This document shows, piece after piece, positions 1 through 10,776 of a stretch of DNA of 64,000 bases (its first letter is position 1; every line of letters begins with the position of its first letter). The DNA comes from Hirudinaria manillensis. Lineage: Eukaryota > Annelida > Clitellata > Hirudinida > Hirudinidae. A program made the position numbers and the translations under genes. Where the stretch lies: assembly GCA_034509925.1 (NCBI GenBank), contig CM067528.1:3069501-3133500 (forward strand), read 5' to 3'. The notes below the pieces were generated by a model, which was not told the DNA's origin, searched no databases, and saw only the letters and a list, made by a program, of their open reading frames with translations.

Positions 1-1587
1 AGGACGATGATGATAATGATCTCATGGATGGAGTCAACTGCTTTCCCTCTTTATTCTCCGGTCAGCATTCGATGCCAAGCAAAAGCAAAGATGGTTACTG
101 TCAACTCGACTGTCCTTTTTCTTCACTCCAACTGCTTTATTTACCACATTTATGGATGGCTTTTCTGTATTTAAATATATAATTCATTTATGTTGATGTA
201 TTATAATTTATATCAATTTTAATATCTGAAATATATCGCAATTGTTTTATGGCATACTACATTAAATGGAATGTTATTAAATGCATTACATGGAATATTT
301 AAATCAAAAACCCGATCCTCAGATGCGGATCATTCGTCTGCCGACGTCTCCAAACTCAGTCCAGGTGCGTACACGGCCCACCCGGTCTGCCCGCCCCTTG
401 GCGGGGCCCCGGTGCTGTCCGAGAGGGTCACTTTGGATGTGGACATGCTCAGGAGGCAGTACAAGAAACTCATGCAGAAGCAGAGACAGGCTCATGTCAT
501 TCTTTCTGGTGAGATTCTTTTCATCTCCAAACAATTACTTCTTAAGCTAGATTAGATAAGTTTGGTACAATTGCAAAGCAATTTCAAAGTATTATTTTTT
601 TATTGATAGCTTTTATGTTCATATTTATCAATGTTGATATTTATCAATGCAGTTGTCCAAAATAAAAAGATCAGCAACAATCCATTGAAGAGTCAAAACA
701 CGCTCCTGAAAGGTTTTGCAAACGAGCACTCCATCACGCCCGCCATCAACCACCTCTTCGCCAGTCGAGAACTTCTCTTGATGAGCACCTCAAACAGGAA
801 GAACCAGACCGTCCTCCCTGTGACCAAGACGCTTCGAAGCGGCGTCGCCGAGGACCTCGCGACGACTCCGGGCGACCTCGGGAAGAAAGGTCGTCCGTCC
901 CCGGTCATGTCGAGATTGAGTTCCGTCGAGTCGACTTTCAAGAAAGCCGACAGCTGCGAGTTGGCTTCTTCGGTGGCTTCCGTTTCTTCCGTGAGCGTGG
1001 GTCACGACGGTCGATCTGCGAGGAGCGACGTCACGTGCGAGCCGAGTCAGCCCTGGACGGACTCGACTCCTTGCGAAACTCCCGTTCCTTCTCCGGAAAA
1101 TACCTCGGTCGTTCGTCCGAAGACGGACGATGCGTCGCAGGAAATGACGGAAAGAGGGGAGAGTCCGCGAGACGAAGCACGAGTCGGGGATCGACCCGAC
1201 GTCGAAATGAAAGAAAACGGGGAGAGTGGTCGTAACGAGGATGGGGAGGATGACAAAGATGAGGTGAAAAATGAAATCATGAGCATCTCCTTTAAGGAAT
1301 TCATAGAATCTCTTCCGGACGACTCCAATCCGAACATTAAATCGACGAGGTACAACAAACTCCAGTACTTCGTGGAGAACTTGAGGCCGATACGCCACGG
1401 CCCTCGCGTCGACGGGAGTGCGAAACCCGACACCCGTCGCGCGAAAGGAGCATACGGCAGGAGTTTGTCGCTCTCTGACGACAAGCCGTTGCAAACGTTC
1501 AATCCTTTTCCTAGGAAGAATCTCGCCCTCAGAAGAACCGAACTGGGAATCCGACTCGGCTTGTACGTGTCTCAGAACTGCAACTGA
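1..1587 (+). CDS. TBC1D30: TBC1 domain family member 30 homologue, C-terminal part (5' end outside window)
   Basis: Exons <1..60, 323..508 and 653..1587 join in phase and give 392 C-terminal residues. Members of this family are GTPase-activating proteins for Rab GTPases (Rab8 type) and act in cilium-related membrane traffic. The catalytic TBC domain lies upstream of the window. What remains follows the tail I remember for vertebrate TBC1D30: an acidic DDDND stretch, the motif KLSPGAY, a basic coiled coil around LRRQYKKLMQKQRQAH, a TPAINHLF block, and a final FNPFPRKNL...LGLY block. Between them is a long acidic Ser/Glu-rich linker (about residues 130-290). Introns are 262 and 144 bp with GT-AG ends (donors GTCAGC and GTGAGA). 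Stop at 1585-1587. Identity rests on motif order, not on an alignment run. Confidence 0.8.
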
Positions 1588-2186
1588 ACGTGTCCGGTCG
1601 ATTTCGTCAGCTTCCGAGGGACTCTCGCGACCCTTCTCTTGAATGTTTAAAAGTAAATTGCCTTCAGAGACAATATTTTGTGAATCCTACCTGCTGAGTC
1701 CGCGACTGCCGGTTATTTTGGCTCAACGGTTGTTGCTACGGAGACGGGGGTGACGTTGCAGTTGCGGATGAAATTTGACCTTGCCAGACCCCCCACACAT
1801 TCCAAGTATTGAATGAACCTTTTGTCTGTGAAAACCATTACCGAGGTCGCGTTGGGATTAAACAGAAATGTTTTAATTTTGTTTCTTTGTTTGTTGATCT
1901 GCTTGCAGACAAATTATTATTTGTTAATGTCGTTAGTGTTGTTGTTGTTGTTGTTGTTGTTAATTGCAACTGCAGAGCAACCTGTTGGAATTATTTAGTT
2001 GTTTTTTTTTTATTCCTTCATTCGTTCAGTCTTTTAAAGTTTGTTTGGCTTGTTTCCATTCCTTGTTTACATTCCCCATTTTTTTTTGAATTATGACAAC
2101 AATTTTTCCATTTTAAAGCTTCCATTATACTTTTGTTTTTTTGCTCTGCTTTTATGATGATGACGACAACGACGATGACGATAGTC

Positions 2187-2302
<116 letters not shown>

Positions 2303-2888
2303 CACAATGGCTAATGTTTAAGGTATTCCATTATTAGCTAGTCAAGATTTTGATTTTGAATTAAATTTTTATTAGATATTCGTATAAGATTTCAATAACA
2401 AATTATTGAGATTTCATGTGCCTTTAAAGTATTTACTGACTGCAAGCTGAACACTTTTGAATGTTTTAAGAATAATTGTTTTTTTTTTGTGAGGAAATTT
2501 TGGTTGTGAAGTAATTGATTGATTACTTAATTGATTAATTATGTAATTGATTTATTCGTGTCAACAACTTTTCTAAATGAATGTTTTGAATTTGTCATCT
2601 GCATAAACCATATCGAGCTTTGAATTCTTGGAGCAGAAGATTTTATTAGATTTTAATTCCTAGGTGGATGATTTATATCTATAACAAATCATCTGTTTTA
2701 GCACTTCCTCAATCAGCAATTTGTTACAGGGAGTGTTGCTGTTATGCTAAACTGCCAGTCATTCCCCCTAGTCGGTGATAGTTGCGAGGAATCGTCATCC
2801 TGGTTGATGAAAAGTATTCGTAGACAGGGGGCGCCTTACTAGAAAACGAGCATAAGTTATGTTACTAACAATCTATCTTTGATTTGAC

Positions 2889-2896
2889 AAAAAAAA
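2889..2896 (-). terminator. T8 run at the 3' end of U3 copy 1
   Basis: On the minus strand eight consecutive T follow directly after GGTTCTAC at the end of the snoRNA. All three copies keep exactly eight. A T run of this length is a sufficient RNA polymerase III terminator. Confidence 0.5.
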
Positions 2897-3135
2897 GTAG
2901 AACCAGTCGGAAAGCGACTCTCACCTCCCCACTCGCCCGAGACGAGAGAGAGCGTTCATCGACGGGAGGAGCGGTGGACGTCTTCGTTTCCAAAGACGAC
3001 CAAACCACGCCAACCCTTCCTCGCGCTCAGTGAAAGGCGCCGAAACTCGTCATCCTGGTTTGGGTACCAGAATCAGTTTTGACTGACGTCCTGGCGAAGT
3101 CAACTAAAGAGGTGATCCCTAGAAGTATGACTCTG
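2897..3135 (-). ncRNA. U3: U3 small nucleolar RNA, copy 1
   Basis: U3 is the box C/D snoRNA that pairs with the 5' ETS and 18S pre-rRNA and nucleates the SSU processome in the nucleolus. Reading the minus strand from about 3135, the RNA begins AGAGTCATACTTCTAGGGAT, closely following the vertebrate U3 5' end (GAC, A' and A boxes). It then has a box-B-like TGAGCGCGAGG, a box-C GTCGATGAACG, and a 3' stem with GGGGAGGTGAGAG as in human U3. Length is about 239 nt, typical for animal U3. At the box D position it has TCCGA rather than TCTGA. This copy has GGATCACC in box A where the other two have GGATCATC. The 5' and 3' ends are estimated. Confidence 0.9.
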
Positions 3136-3766
3136 AGGAACTGACGCTACTTGCCGGCATATTAGGTATGGCAAATGAAATCGGTTGTGGTGGTTAAATG
3201 TACAATTGAGTTTTAAAAAATGTTTGCAAATCAATCGATGCAGGGAATTTGTAAATTGTTTTGTACGTTCGACAACTCACATAGTGCACTGTGACTGCTA
3301 GAAAAAAAGGCTGTAAAGAAAAACATTTCGGCAGGGGGCGCTCTGTTGACGCGCTAGCGGAAGTGAAGCAATGGCGTTCAAGTATGTTATAATATTTTTA
3401 ATAACATTTCTCAACAATGACATCTTACAAGAGTTACAAATTATTAGAAACTGTATAATGCGCGATAAGAGTTCTATGCTTACAATAGTATAAGCATGTC
3501 TCTGACTTCAAATGATTGTATTGCTTGAAACCATTATTTTTAAAACCAAAATTAAAATCGATTAAGTCTAAAAAATTATTTAATGAAGATGGAGATGTGG
3601 CTGTTGCAGTATAAACACCTCCCTAATCGCTTTAGAGAGCGTTCCACGATGCCATCCTATTCATTGAGGGCTTCGGGACCCCATCCCCCTGGCTGGTCGT
3701 ATCCCAACAGGAGTCAGCCTGTTGACGGACGAAATAACATGTCTAAGAATTTAACTTTGGTTTGAC
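3136..3766. other. Spacer between U3 copies 1 and 2
   Basis: Beyond the promoter elements this is AT-rich non-coding DNA that is repeated with small changes at 4014-4659. No coding exon is seen; short reading frames here are not conserved between the units. Confidence 0.7.
3159..3200 (-). promoter_or_regulatory. TATA-like and PSE-like elements of U3 copy 1
   Basis: Upstream of the RNA start on the minus strand, an AT-rich CCTAATATG element lies about 25-33 bases back, and a block containing TTTAACCACCACAACCGA lies about 46-66 bases back. The same two elements at the same spacing precede copies 2 and 3. This matches the PSE-plus-TATA layout of snRNA-type genes; the assignment is by position and conservation only. 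Confidence 0.5.
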
Positions 3767-3774
3767 AAAAAAAA
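3767..3774 (-). terminator. T8 run at the 3' end of U3 copy 2
   Basis: Eight T on the minus strand directly after GGTTCTAC, identical in position to copies 1 and 3. Confidence 0.5.
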
Positions 3775-4013
3775 GTAGAACCAGTCGGAAAGCTACTCTC
3801 ACCTCCCCACTCGTCCGAGACGAGAGAGAGCGTTCATCGACGGGAGGAGCAGTGGACGTCTTCGTTTCCAAAGACGGCCAAACCACGCCAACCCTTCCTC
3901 GCGCTCAGTGAAAGGCGCCGAAACTCGTCATCCTGTTTTGGGTACCAGAATCAGTTTTGACTGACGTCCTGGCGAAGTCAACTAAAGAGATGATCCCTAG
4001 AAGTATGACTCTG
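3775..4013 (-). ncRNA. U3: U3 small nucleolar RNA, copy 2
   Basis: Nearly identical to copy 1 over the full ~239 nt: same AGAGTCATACTTCTAGGGAT start, box A GGATCATCTCTTTAGTT (closest to the canonical U3 box A), box-B-like TGAGCGCGAGG, box C TCGATGAACG, and the same TCCGA in the box D position. It is flanked by the same PSE/TATA-like upstream elements and T8 tail, so it looks as capable of expression as copies 1 and 3. Confidence 0.9.
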
Positions 4014-4659
4014 AGGAGTTGGCATATTCGCCGGCATATTAAGTAGGAAAAAGGATATAGGTTATGGTGGTTAAATGTACTATTGAGTTTTAAAAAATGT
4101 TGGCAGATCAATTGATGCAGGTAATTGGTAAATTGTTTTGTACGTTCGACAACTCACACTGTGCAGTGTGACTGCTAGAAAAAAAGACTGTAAAGAAAAA
4201 CATTTCGACAGGGGGCGCTCTTTTGACGCATTGGCGGAAGTGAAGCTTATGACCTTGGAGAACAGTGGCGTTCAAGTAAATGTTATAATGTTTTTAATTA
4301 TATTTGCCAACAATGACATCTTACAACAGTTACACATTATTTGAAACTTTATAATGCGAGATAAGAGGTCTATGCTTACAATAGTATAATATGCATATCT
4401 CTGACTTCAAATGATTATCTTGCTTGAAATATTAAAACTAAAATTAAAATCGATTAAATTTGAAAAATAATTTAATGACGAAGGAGATGTGACTGTTGCA
4501 GTACAGACAACTCCCTAATCGCTTTAGAGAGAGCGTTCCACGGTGCCATCCTATTTATTGAATGGCACGGGCCCCATCCCCCTGGCTGGTCGTATCCCAA
4601 CAGGAGTCAGCCTGTTGACGGACGAAATAACATGTCTAAGAATTTAACTTTGGTTTGAC
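4014..4659. other. Spacer between U3 copies 2 and 3
   Basis: Diverged copy of 3136-3766. No gene seen. Confidence 0.7.
4035..4077 (-). promoter_or_regulatory. TATA-like and PSE-like elements of U3 copy 2
   Basis: Minus-strand CTTAATATG at about -25 and an ATTTAACCACCATAACC block at about -50 to -64, matching copy 1. Confidence 0.5.
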
Positions 4660-4667
4660 AAAAAAAA
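4660..4667 (-). terminator. T8 run at the 3' end of U3 copy 3
   Basis: Eight T on the minus strand directly after GGTTCTAC. Confidence 0.5.
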
Positions 4668-4906
4668 GTAGAACCAGTCGGAAAGCTACTCTCACCTCCC
4701 CACTCGTCCGAGACGAGAGAGAGCGTTCATCGACGGGAGGAGCGGTGGACGTCTTCGTTTCCAAGGACGGCCAAACCGCGCCAACCCTTCCTCGCGCTCA
4801 GTGAGAGGCGCCGAGACTCGTCATCCTGGTTTGGGTACCAGAATCAGTTTTGACTGACGTCCTGGCGAAGTCAACTAAAGAGATGATCCCTAGAAGTATG
4901 ACTCTG
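4668..4906 (-). ncRNA. U3: U3 small nucleolar RNA, copy 3
   Basis: Third copy, ~239 nt, with intact GAC/A boxes (GGATCATCTCTTTAGTT), box-B-like TGAGCGCGAGG, box C and the TCCGA variant at box D. A few substitutions (for example around 4765-4780 and 4800-4815) distinguish it from copies 1 and 2, and several sit in predicted stems. Its upstream DNA has diverged from the other copies except at the PSE-like and TATA-like blocks. Confidence 0.9.
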
Positions 4907-4927
4907 AGGATTTTGTGCTACTCGCCG

Positions 4928-4970
4928 TCATAAATGGTCGAATATGGACACCGATTGCGGTGTTCTAATG
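4928..4970 (-). promoter_or_regulatory. TATA-like and PSE-like elements of U3 copy 3
   Basis: Minus-strand CCATTTATGA at about -22 to -31 and TAGAACACCGCAATCGG at about -45 to -64. The surrounding DNA differs from copies 1 and 2 while these blocks persist, which supports function. Confidence 0.5.
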
Positions 4971-5497
4971 GCAAAAAAGTCAAAATATGGAAAACAAAAA
5001 GAATCAAAATCGATTGATGATGGGAATTGATAAATTGTATTAGACGCTCGACAGCCCGCAGTTTGCAGTATGATTGCTCGATAGAAGATAAAATATTTCT
5101 CCAGGTGGCGCCATGTTGAAAGATTAGCGGAAGTGAAACTCTGACCAAGCTGGGATACCTAGTCAGGTATGTTTATGTTTCTTTAGTACTTGGTTCATCC
5201 GATTATATGTAGCTTTCTACTTTTATACCTGGCAACAAGGACTTAAACCTTTTAAACATTTCTGATTTAAAGTAAATTTACTTTTACTCTATAAAACTCC
5301 GAGGTTTGTAATATTTAAAAGATGACATTAATTGAGTTGTTTTAATTAAAATTAAATACAATTTCTTTGTTTCGATATCTTTTGTCAAAAAGGTTCTTTA
5401 ATTGGAGATAAAGTTTCAAAGTACCTGGATTTCTTACTTACAAACTAGTATCTTGCGCGAAGATTGTTGATTTTCAACTGCTTGAGGAGGTTCCGTA
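4971..5497. other. Spacer between U3 copy 3 and the DCTD gene
   Basis: AT-rich DNA with a remnant of the repeat unit near 5100-5135. It must contain the DCTD promoter; no TATA box stands out. Confidence 0.5.
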
Positions 5498-6372
5498 ATG
5501 GGTGTGGAGGAGATTGATGAAGTTGGCGAGAAAGTGTTAGTATTATATTAATTGGTTAAAGTGCTTGCAATTTATTTACGATGAGACCTGCCTTGAGATT
5601 AGTTATCTATTGTTTGATTCTCCAGCGATACCTTGAAAATTAATCAAATTGATCAAACGGACAAAAAAAGAAACTCTTACCTTAGCTGGGATGAATATTT
5701 TATGGCTGTGGCTTTTTTATCCGCCCAAAGAAGCAAGGATCCCGTGACACAAGTGAATTATTTTTAGCTGACTTTTATCCAGATCCCCAGTTTTCATCCA
5801 TCATTTTACCTGATTTAATAAATAACAGGTTGGAGCTTGCATAGTGAACGAAGATAAGAAAATTGTTGGCATAGGATACAATGGCATGCCAAATGGCCTT
5901 AGTGATGATGTGATGCCTTGGGGCAAAGGGAATGATGATGAGCTTGAGAACAAATATTTCTATGGTTGGTGCATGTTCTGATTTTCACTTAGAATTAGAT
6001 GCCCTTGGTTATTATCCTACCATTTTTTCAGTCTGTCATGCTGAAATGAATGCAATTTTAAACAAGAATTCTCACGACGTCAAGAACTGCACCATTTATT
6101 CGGCCCTGTTTCCGTGCAATGAATGTGCAAAACTCATAATTCAGTCGGGCATCAAGAAGGTCATTTATGCGTCGGACAAGCATCGAGAAAAGAAAAGTGT
6201 TCAGGCATCCAAGAGGATGCTCAGCATGGCAAACGTTGAGTGCATGTCAGTTAAGTTTATCTTTGTTACCCCTGCATTCATCTGACCTTTGTGAACCGTT
6301 ACAAATTATTATTGCAGGCAACTTGTGCCCAAGAAGTCGATAACCATAGATTTCAGCTCACTTGATAATTAG
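5498..6372 (+). CDS. DCTD: Deoxycytidylate (dCMP) deaminase
   Basis: Exons 5498..5535, 5626..5752, 5829..5964, 6032..6245 and 6318..6372 give a 189-residue protein; human DCTD is 178. The enzyme deaminates dCMP to dUMP, the main source of dUMP for thymidylate synthesis, as a cytosolic allosteric hexamer. The zinc-dependent deaminase signature is complete: the HAE motif in [10 protein letters not shown] (catalytic glutamate, zinc histidine) and PCNEC (two zinc cysteines). Other family blocks are intact: [40 protein letters not shown]. The N-terminal extension of about a dozen residues is encoded by the small first exon. Donors are GTTAGT, GTGAAT, GTTGGT and GTCAGT; all phases agree. An AATAAA lies at 6483-6488. 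The 3' end faces the next gene with 130 bp between stop codons. Confidence 0.93.
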
Positions 6373-6482
6373 AAATTTAGCTTTATTGAATGTAAATGCA
6401 AATTATTGACTGGACATTCTTCAGAAAAGACATTTTTTGTTTCAAAGCACCAATTAATAATTTAATGAAAAAATCTGTGTAA

Positions 6483-6488
6483 AATAAA
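6483..6488 (+). promoter_or_regulatory. Candidate polyadenylation signal of DCTD
   Basis: AATAAA 110 bases after the DCTD stop codon, just before the stop codon of the opposite-strand gene. Confidence 0.45.
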
Positions 6489-6502
6489 TAATTTTAAAGA
6501 AT

Positions 6503-7774
6503 TCAGTTGAGTGTTAGATCGAGTATTTCTTTCTGTTTCTGTGAATGCCATGCATCTCTTGCCAGATAACCCAGATGGAACCACCTCTGATATTTGCCAT
6601 TGTTTTCATATGCCTGAATTTGAGTTTTTATCAGTCCTGCATTTTCCAAAATGTAGATGACCTGTTGGTCAGTGCTCATCAGCTTCTTTTTGAGGAGCCA
6701 ATTAACTCCTTCCATGTATTCCAGCGTCCACCTGCAAAACATGTCAAATTAGTTTGGAGGGTTGGATTCCATCACATTTTGCTTTCCTACCTCAACAGTA
6801 TGTCCATTCTCCCGATGAAAATGCAGCCACAGACCCACACGGAATTGGTGTAAACAACGTCCGTGGGTGTCAGACGTGGATTTCTGCGAACCACCAGTCC
6901 GTAGGCCACCGAGGTTTCGGAGAAGTTCTTCGGGATGAAAATGCCGAACCGAGGCTCTTGCTCGGCCTTCATGTGTCTAAAAAGTCCGATGTCTATCCAA
7001 CCGAAATATTTTGTCTTAAATACGTTCTCTGTTGTGGACCTATTCATGAGTTCGTACTTGGCATGCATGGCACACGAATATTCGGACTTTACAGTGTTTG
7101 GGCTGTGCTTTGGATAGCCTGGCTGACTGAAGATTTCTTCTATTTCGTTTTGAATCTGAAAAGCCCAGAGGTCTTTTCTGTCAACGAGGATCACCCGAGT
7201 GATGTTTTCGGGGAGATGTTGCCTCAGTACCTTGAAGTAGTTGCAGAACTCGACATTATCAAAGTATGCAATGGTCGGGTTTATGATGTTCTTGAAAATT
7301 GTCATCCACTTTCTGTATAGGGCTTGAAAATGTGAAGTTAGTATGTTAGAATGTAGAAATGAAGTAGAAACATGTAATGAAGTCTCATTGAAACCTGGAG
7401 TGTAGACATCATTGTCTCCTTTCTTGAAGGTCCCTATTGAGAAATAAGCTGTTACCACAGTGACCTCATCTCTGAGAGACCTCAGCTCAGTCTCATAGAC
7501 TTGTGACTTCATGGACTGAAACATTTGCTCCACGTTTGAATAATTGTAGTTCATGTTCTCAAAGTTGGTTTCAAGATGCTCTTTAGTCTTCTCGTAATAC
7601 GACTTGAAATAAAATGATTAATGCTGAAATATGGATCTGGTAAAAGAGTTAAGAGCAATTTACCTTTGTTGCCAACTCGTGAAAGGCCATAAAAATAAAG
7701 AGGATACATAATGCGATGAAAACCTTAATTATTCGTTCTAAAGGCTTGTATGTTCTCGACTTTTTGAAGGCCAT
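6503..7774 (-). CDS. HtrL/YibB-like type II membrane protein, probable glycosyltransferase-like
   Basis: Exons (transcript order) 7664..7774, 6791..7602 and 6503..6731 join to 383 residues. The first exon encodes a short basic cytoplasmic head and a signal anchor (about residues 15-31, IKVFIALCILFIFMAF), so a Golgi or ER type II topology is likely. The luminal part starts with VTVVTAYFSIG and contains RVILVDRKDLWAF and KYFGWIDIGLFR, which follow the layout of the HtrL/YibB family (start VTAFFDIG, central IxxxL, FxWVDxGxFR). That family is annotated as unknown function, and a glycosyltransferase-like fold is only a suggestion. The last exon is rich in charged and aromatic residues. Family membership is from remembered motifs. 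Confidence 0.65.
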
Positions 7775-8659
7775 GATCGTAGCATAAAAGATTCGATTGA
7801 AGTGTCTTTACTCGTAAATCTTGATATTGACGGTTAAGTCTAGATTCACCTGTCCGGGTACACATTCTCCATATCTTTATATCATTGCATCCAAGGCATT
7901 GGACATTTAAGAAAATCCGAAAATATTGTTACGGAACAATCATAAACAAGGTCCCACATTTTTGTTTATCCCTAGCGTAGCTCATCTCAAAAATGACGTT
8001 TTACCTGTATCAGGATTAATTCAAACTTTGGTTTAAGATTTGACTCATAATCTACTTAAAAATTCATGCTACTTAAATAAAAATTAATTTCGAATGCGAC
8101 TGATTATAGTCTAGGTCAGAATTCTCGACCTTTTTCTTGCTACGTACTCTCCACTAGGGCTACATACTGCCCTAATTGGGGACCCTCATTGTCCAACTCA
8201 AAGTAATGTAAGACAATAATAATTATAAATTATCAATATTTCACTTCAGTATCATTTCTAAATGAAACAAAATCGATGACGTCTCACGTTCGAGAGGATT
8301 TTTATTCATGAACAACGTCTATTAAACATTGACAATCATTCCCTTGACATTCATTTTCTGAAGTTATGACACCAATAAACGGTACTTTACAAGAACAAAA
8401 AAATTTATGAGATAAAGAAAAGAAAAATAAAGACTTTATGAAATGTGTTACGATAAATACCGATTTTAATTATTTACAAATTATTTATTAATGCTGAAGT
8501 CAATCTCAGGCATCAAGCAGCTATGAAAATGTTAATTGATGAGGCAATTCTATAAAAGTTCGGATAAAAAAAGATTACAGAGTAATTTGTAATTAGGGAG
8601 CAAACAATAATAGCCATAGAAATATATTACTAATATCTTCGTGGTCGATAATAATATCT
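7775..8659. other. Spacer upstream of the HtrL-like gene
   Basis: AT-rich DNA with no coding exon recognised. It holds the promoter of the HtrL-like gene and the 3' flank of the CCDC177-like gene. Confidence 0.5.
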
Positions 8660-10714
8660 TCAGCTCAATATTTTCTTCTGTAGGGCAACGTATTTGCTCA
8701 GCTTATTGAGGTCCATCAAAGACTGGTTCAGTTTCAATTCCTCTCTCAGCCTCCTTGTCATTTGGGCCTGCGCACGTGACTGTAAACATAATTTTTACAT
8801 GATTATATTGCATAATTACACAATTTATAAGAACGGTAAAGAACGTAACATGTAATATGCTATTATAAACATCCATCTATTCCCGGCCATCCATCCAAGA
8901 ATTCATCCATCCATCAATCAATCATCTGCTTGACCCACCCTCTGCACTAGAGACTCTTTTTCTTGATTGATATATTTAGTTCTTTCCTCTTTATTGAGAA
9001 TTGAGGCTTCCAACGAAGAACGCCATTCCTTTTCCCGCTCCATGATCCTGTTGGAGATACAGGACGTTGTTATAAACTCTTAGCTACCGTTTAAAGAATT
9101 GTAGAAGCTCATGCGTTCGACGACAACGTCGGTATTGGCGGTAATGGAAGCGCGTTCAATTGGCAAGAGGTTTAAAGATGATTTATGACAATCGCTGCAT
9201 AAAATAAAAACTAAAAATCAGGAATATAAAATAATTTGAAATTGTTTGTTATTGACTTTTGAAGGTTTTGTTTCTGAGCTTTTTCTTTTGCTTCTCTGCT
9301 CCTCATTAGAGCTTCCTTCCTCTGTGCCAATTGTATTGCCTGCAGCTCTTCCGCATGTCTGTCTTGCTGTAATTAATTATTCATTGAATTTTAATGAGTT
9401 CCTCTCGAGCAACAAAAATCTATTAATACAGAACAAGTCCTGTTGTGTTATTTAAATATTGCGGACATTTTAAAACATTTTAAAAGATGTTTTTCTCCTA
9501 ATAGTTCAATATTATCAGGAGTTCATATCTTCCCGCCAAAATTGGCACAACTCCTAGTACCATAAGTCGATAAGGATTAAAAGCAGATTAAAAATTAAAG
9601 CAGAATTTTATTTCTTTGCTATTGAACCTGCTGCCTGTAGTTCTTGGCTTGTTCCTGCCAAACTTTCAATTCTTCTTCCATGCTTTTGTGGTTTTGTTGA
9701 GCCTTTTCCACCTTCATCTGACGTTTTTTCCTGCACAAATATTGTTGTTAATTATATTATTTATTTTTATATTTATATTTATTAAAATTAAATAAATTCA
9801 TTATAATGAATAATTGTAATTATTTGTTAATAAAATATATCAATAATAAACGCGAGTTCGAGAGACACGATTTTAATGCATAATTGTTGGCAAAATGATG
9901 ATGATTATTCCAAATTTATAATATTCGTTTAAAAATAGTAAAAAATTCCAAAGATAACAAATAAAAAAAATATTAAATCGCTTGTCAGTTATTTTCTTTA
10001 TCGTAATTATAAGGGGATTTAATATTAAATAATAATAATAATATTAAATGTATTATTAAATTATTATTAATATTATTATTATTAAATAATTACACGAAAT
10101 GCCAAAAAACATTCCGATGTTATTAATAACCAAGAAAGCTGTATTTAATCCTCAAATATATTAGCCCCGCTAAATGTAAATAATGAATAATTAGCGATCC
10201 ATGAATAATTAATTATCAAGTACCCGATCTTATTGGCCTCCTCCTCTTTCATCTTTTTGGCCTTCAATTCTGCAGCTGTCAGGGTGGCCTTCATGTTCTC
10301 TTCGATGTTCGTCATTTCCTGACTGAAACATTTCAGACGATTTATTATAAAATTTTTAAATTTTTTTAAAAATTGTTTTTTTTCTAAATTTTAAGTTTAT
10401 CTTTTAATTTTTTATCTTTTTTTTATCTTTTAAATATACATATTTAATGAATTTTATTGAAATTGGCATTTAATACCGATGACCAAATAGCCGTATACCA
10501 AATAGTAGTCATTACAAACAATGGAATGCGTCACGGTGACTGACCGGTTAGCATTATTACGTAATCAACATAAGTTCATCATTTAGAAACAAATAATTTA
10601 AATTATTGAAAGAATTAATTTTTATTTGACTCACTCTGACATCTTTTTGTTCTTCATCTGCTCGACTTTCTGTTTCGTCGATTCGATTTGCTTCGACATT
10701 TTCTGCGGAATAAC

Positions 10715-10776
<62 letters not shown>

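Larger units (their letters stand above)
2883..5150. repeat. Tandem ~0.88-kb repeat, two full units and one partial, each carrying a U3 gene
   Basis: The marker TTTGACAAAAAAAAGTAG recurs at 2883, 3761 and 4654, giving unit lengths of 878 and 893 bp. Units 1 and 2 match over the RNA gene, its upstream region, a block starting CAGGGGGCGCTCT, and a tail containing CCCCATCCCCCTGGCTGG. Unit 3 matches strongly over the RNA gene, then diverges, keeping only patches such as the GGCGC...TAGCGGAAGTGAA block near 5106-5135. Homology is therefore strongest over the transcribed part, as expected for a locally duplicated RNA gene under selection or gene conversion. Confidence 0.9.

Noticed and set aside
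790-1494. 234-codon minus-strand frame opposite TBC1D30 exon 3
   Set aside because: It is the complement of a well-supported coding exon and has arginine-rich shadow composition.
2793-2815. Possible fourth U3 gene
   Set aside because: Only about 20 bases resemble U3, with no A, B, C or D boxes around them.
3583-5148. Short frames within the U3 repeat units
   Set aside because: They overlap the snoRNA or its promoter and are not kept between units.
6754-7320. 188-codon plus-strand frame within the HtrL-like gene
   Set aside because: Opposite strand shows the family motifs (VTAYF, WIDIGLFR) and correct splice sites.
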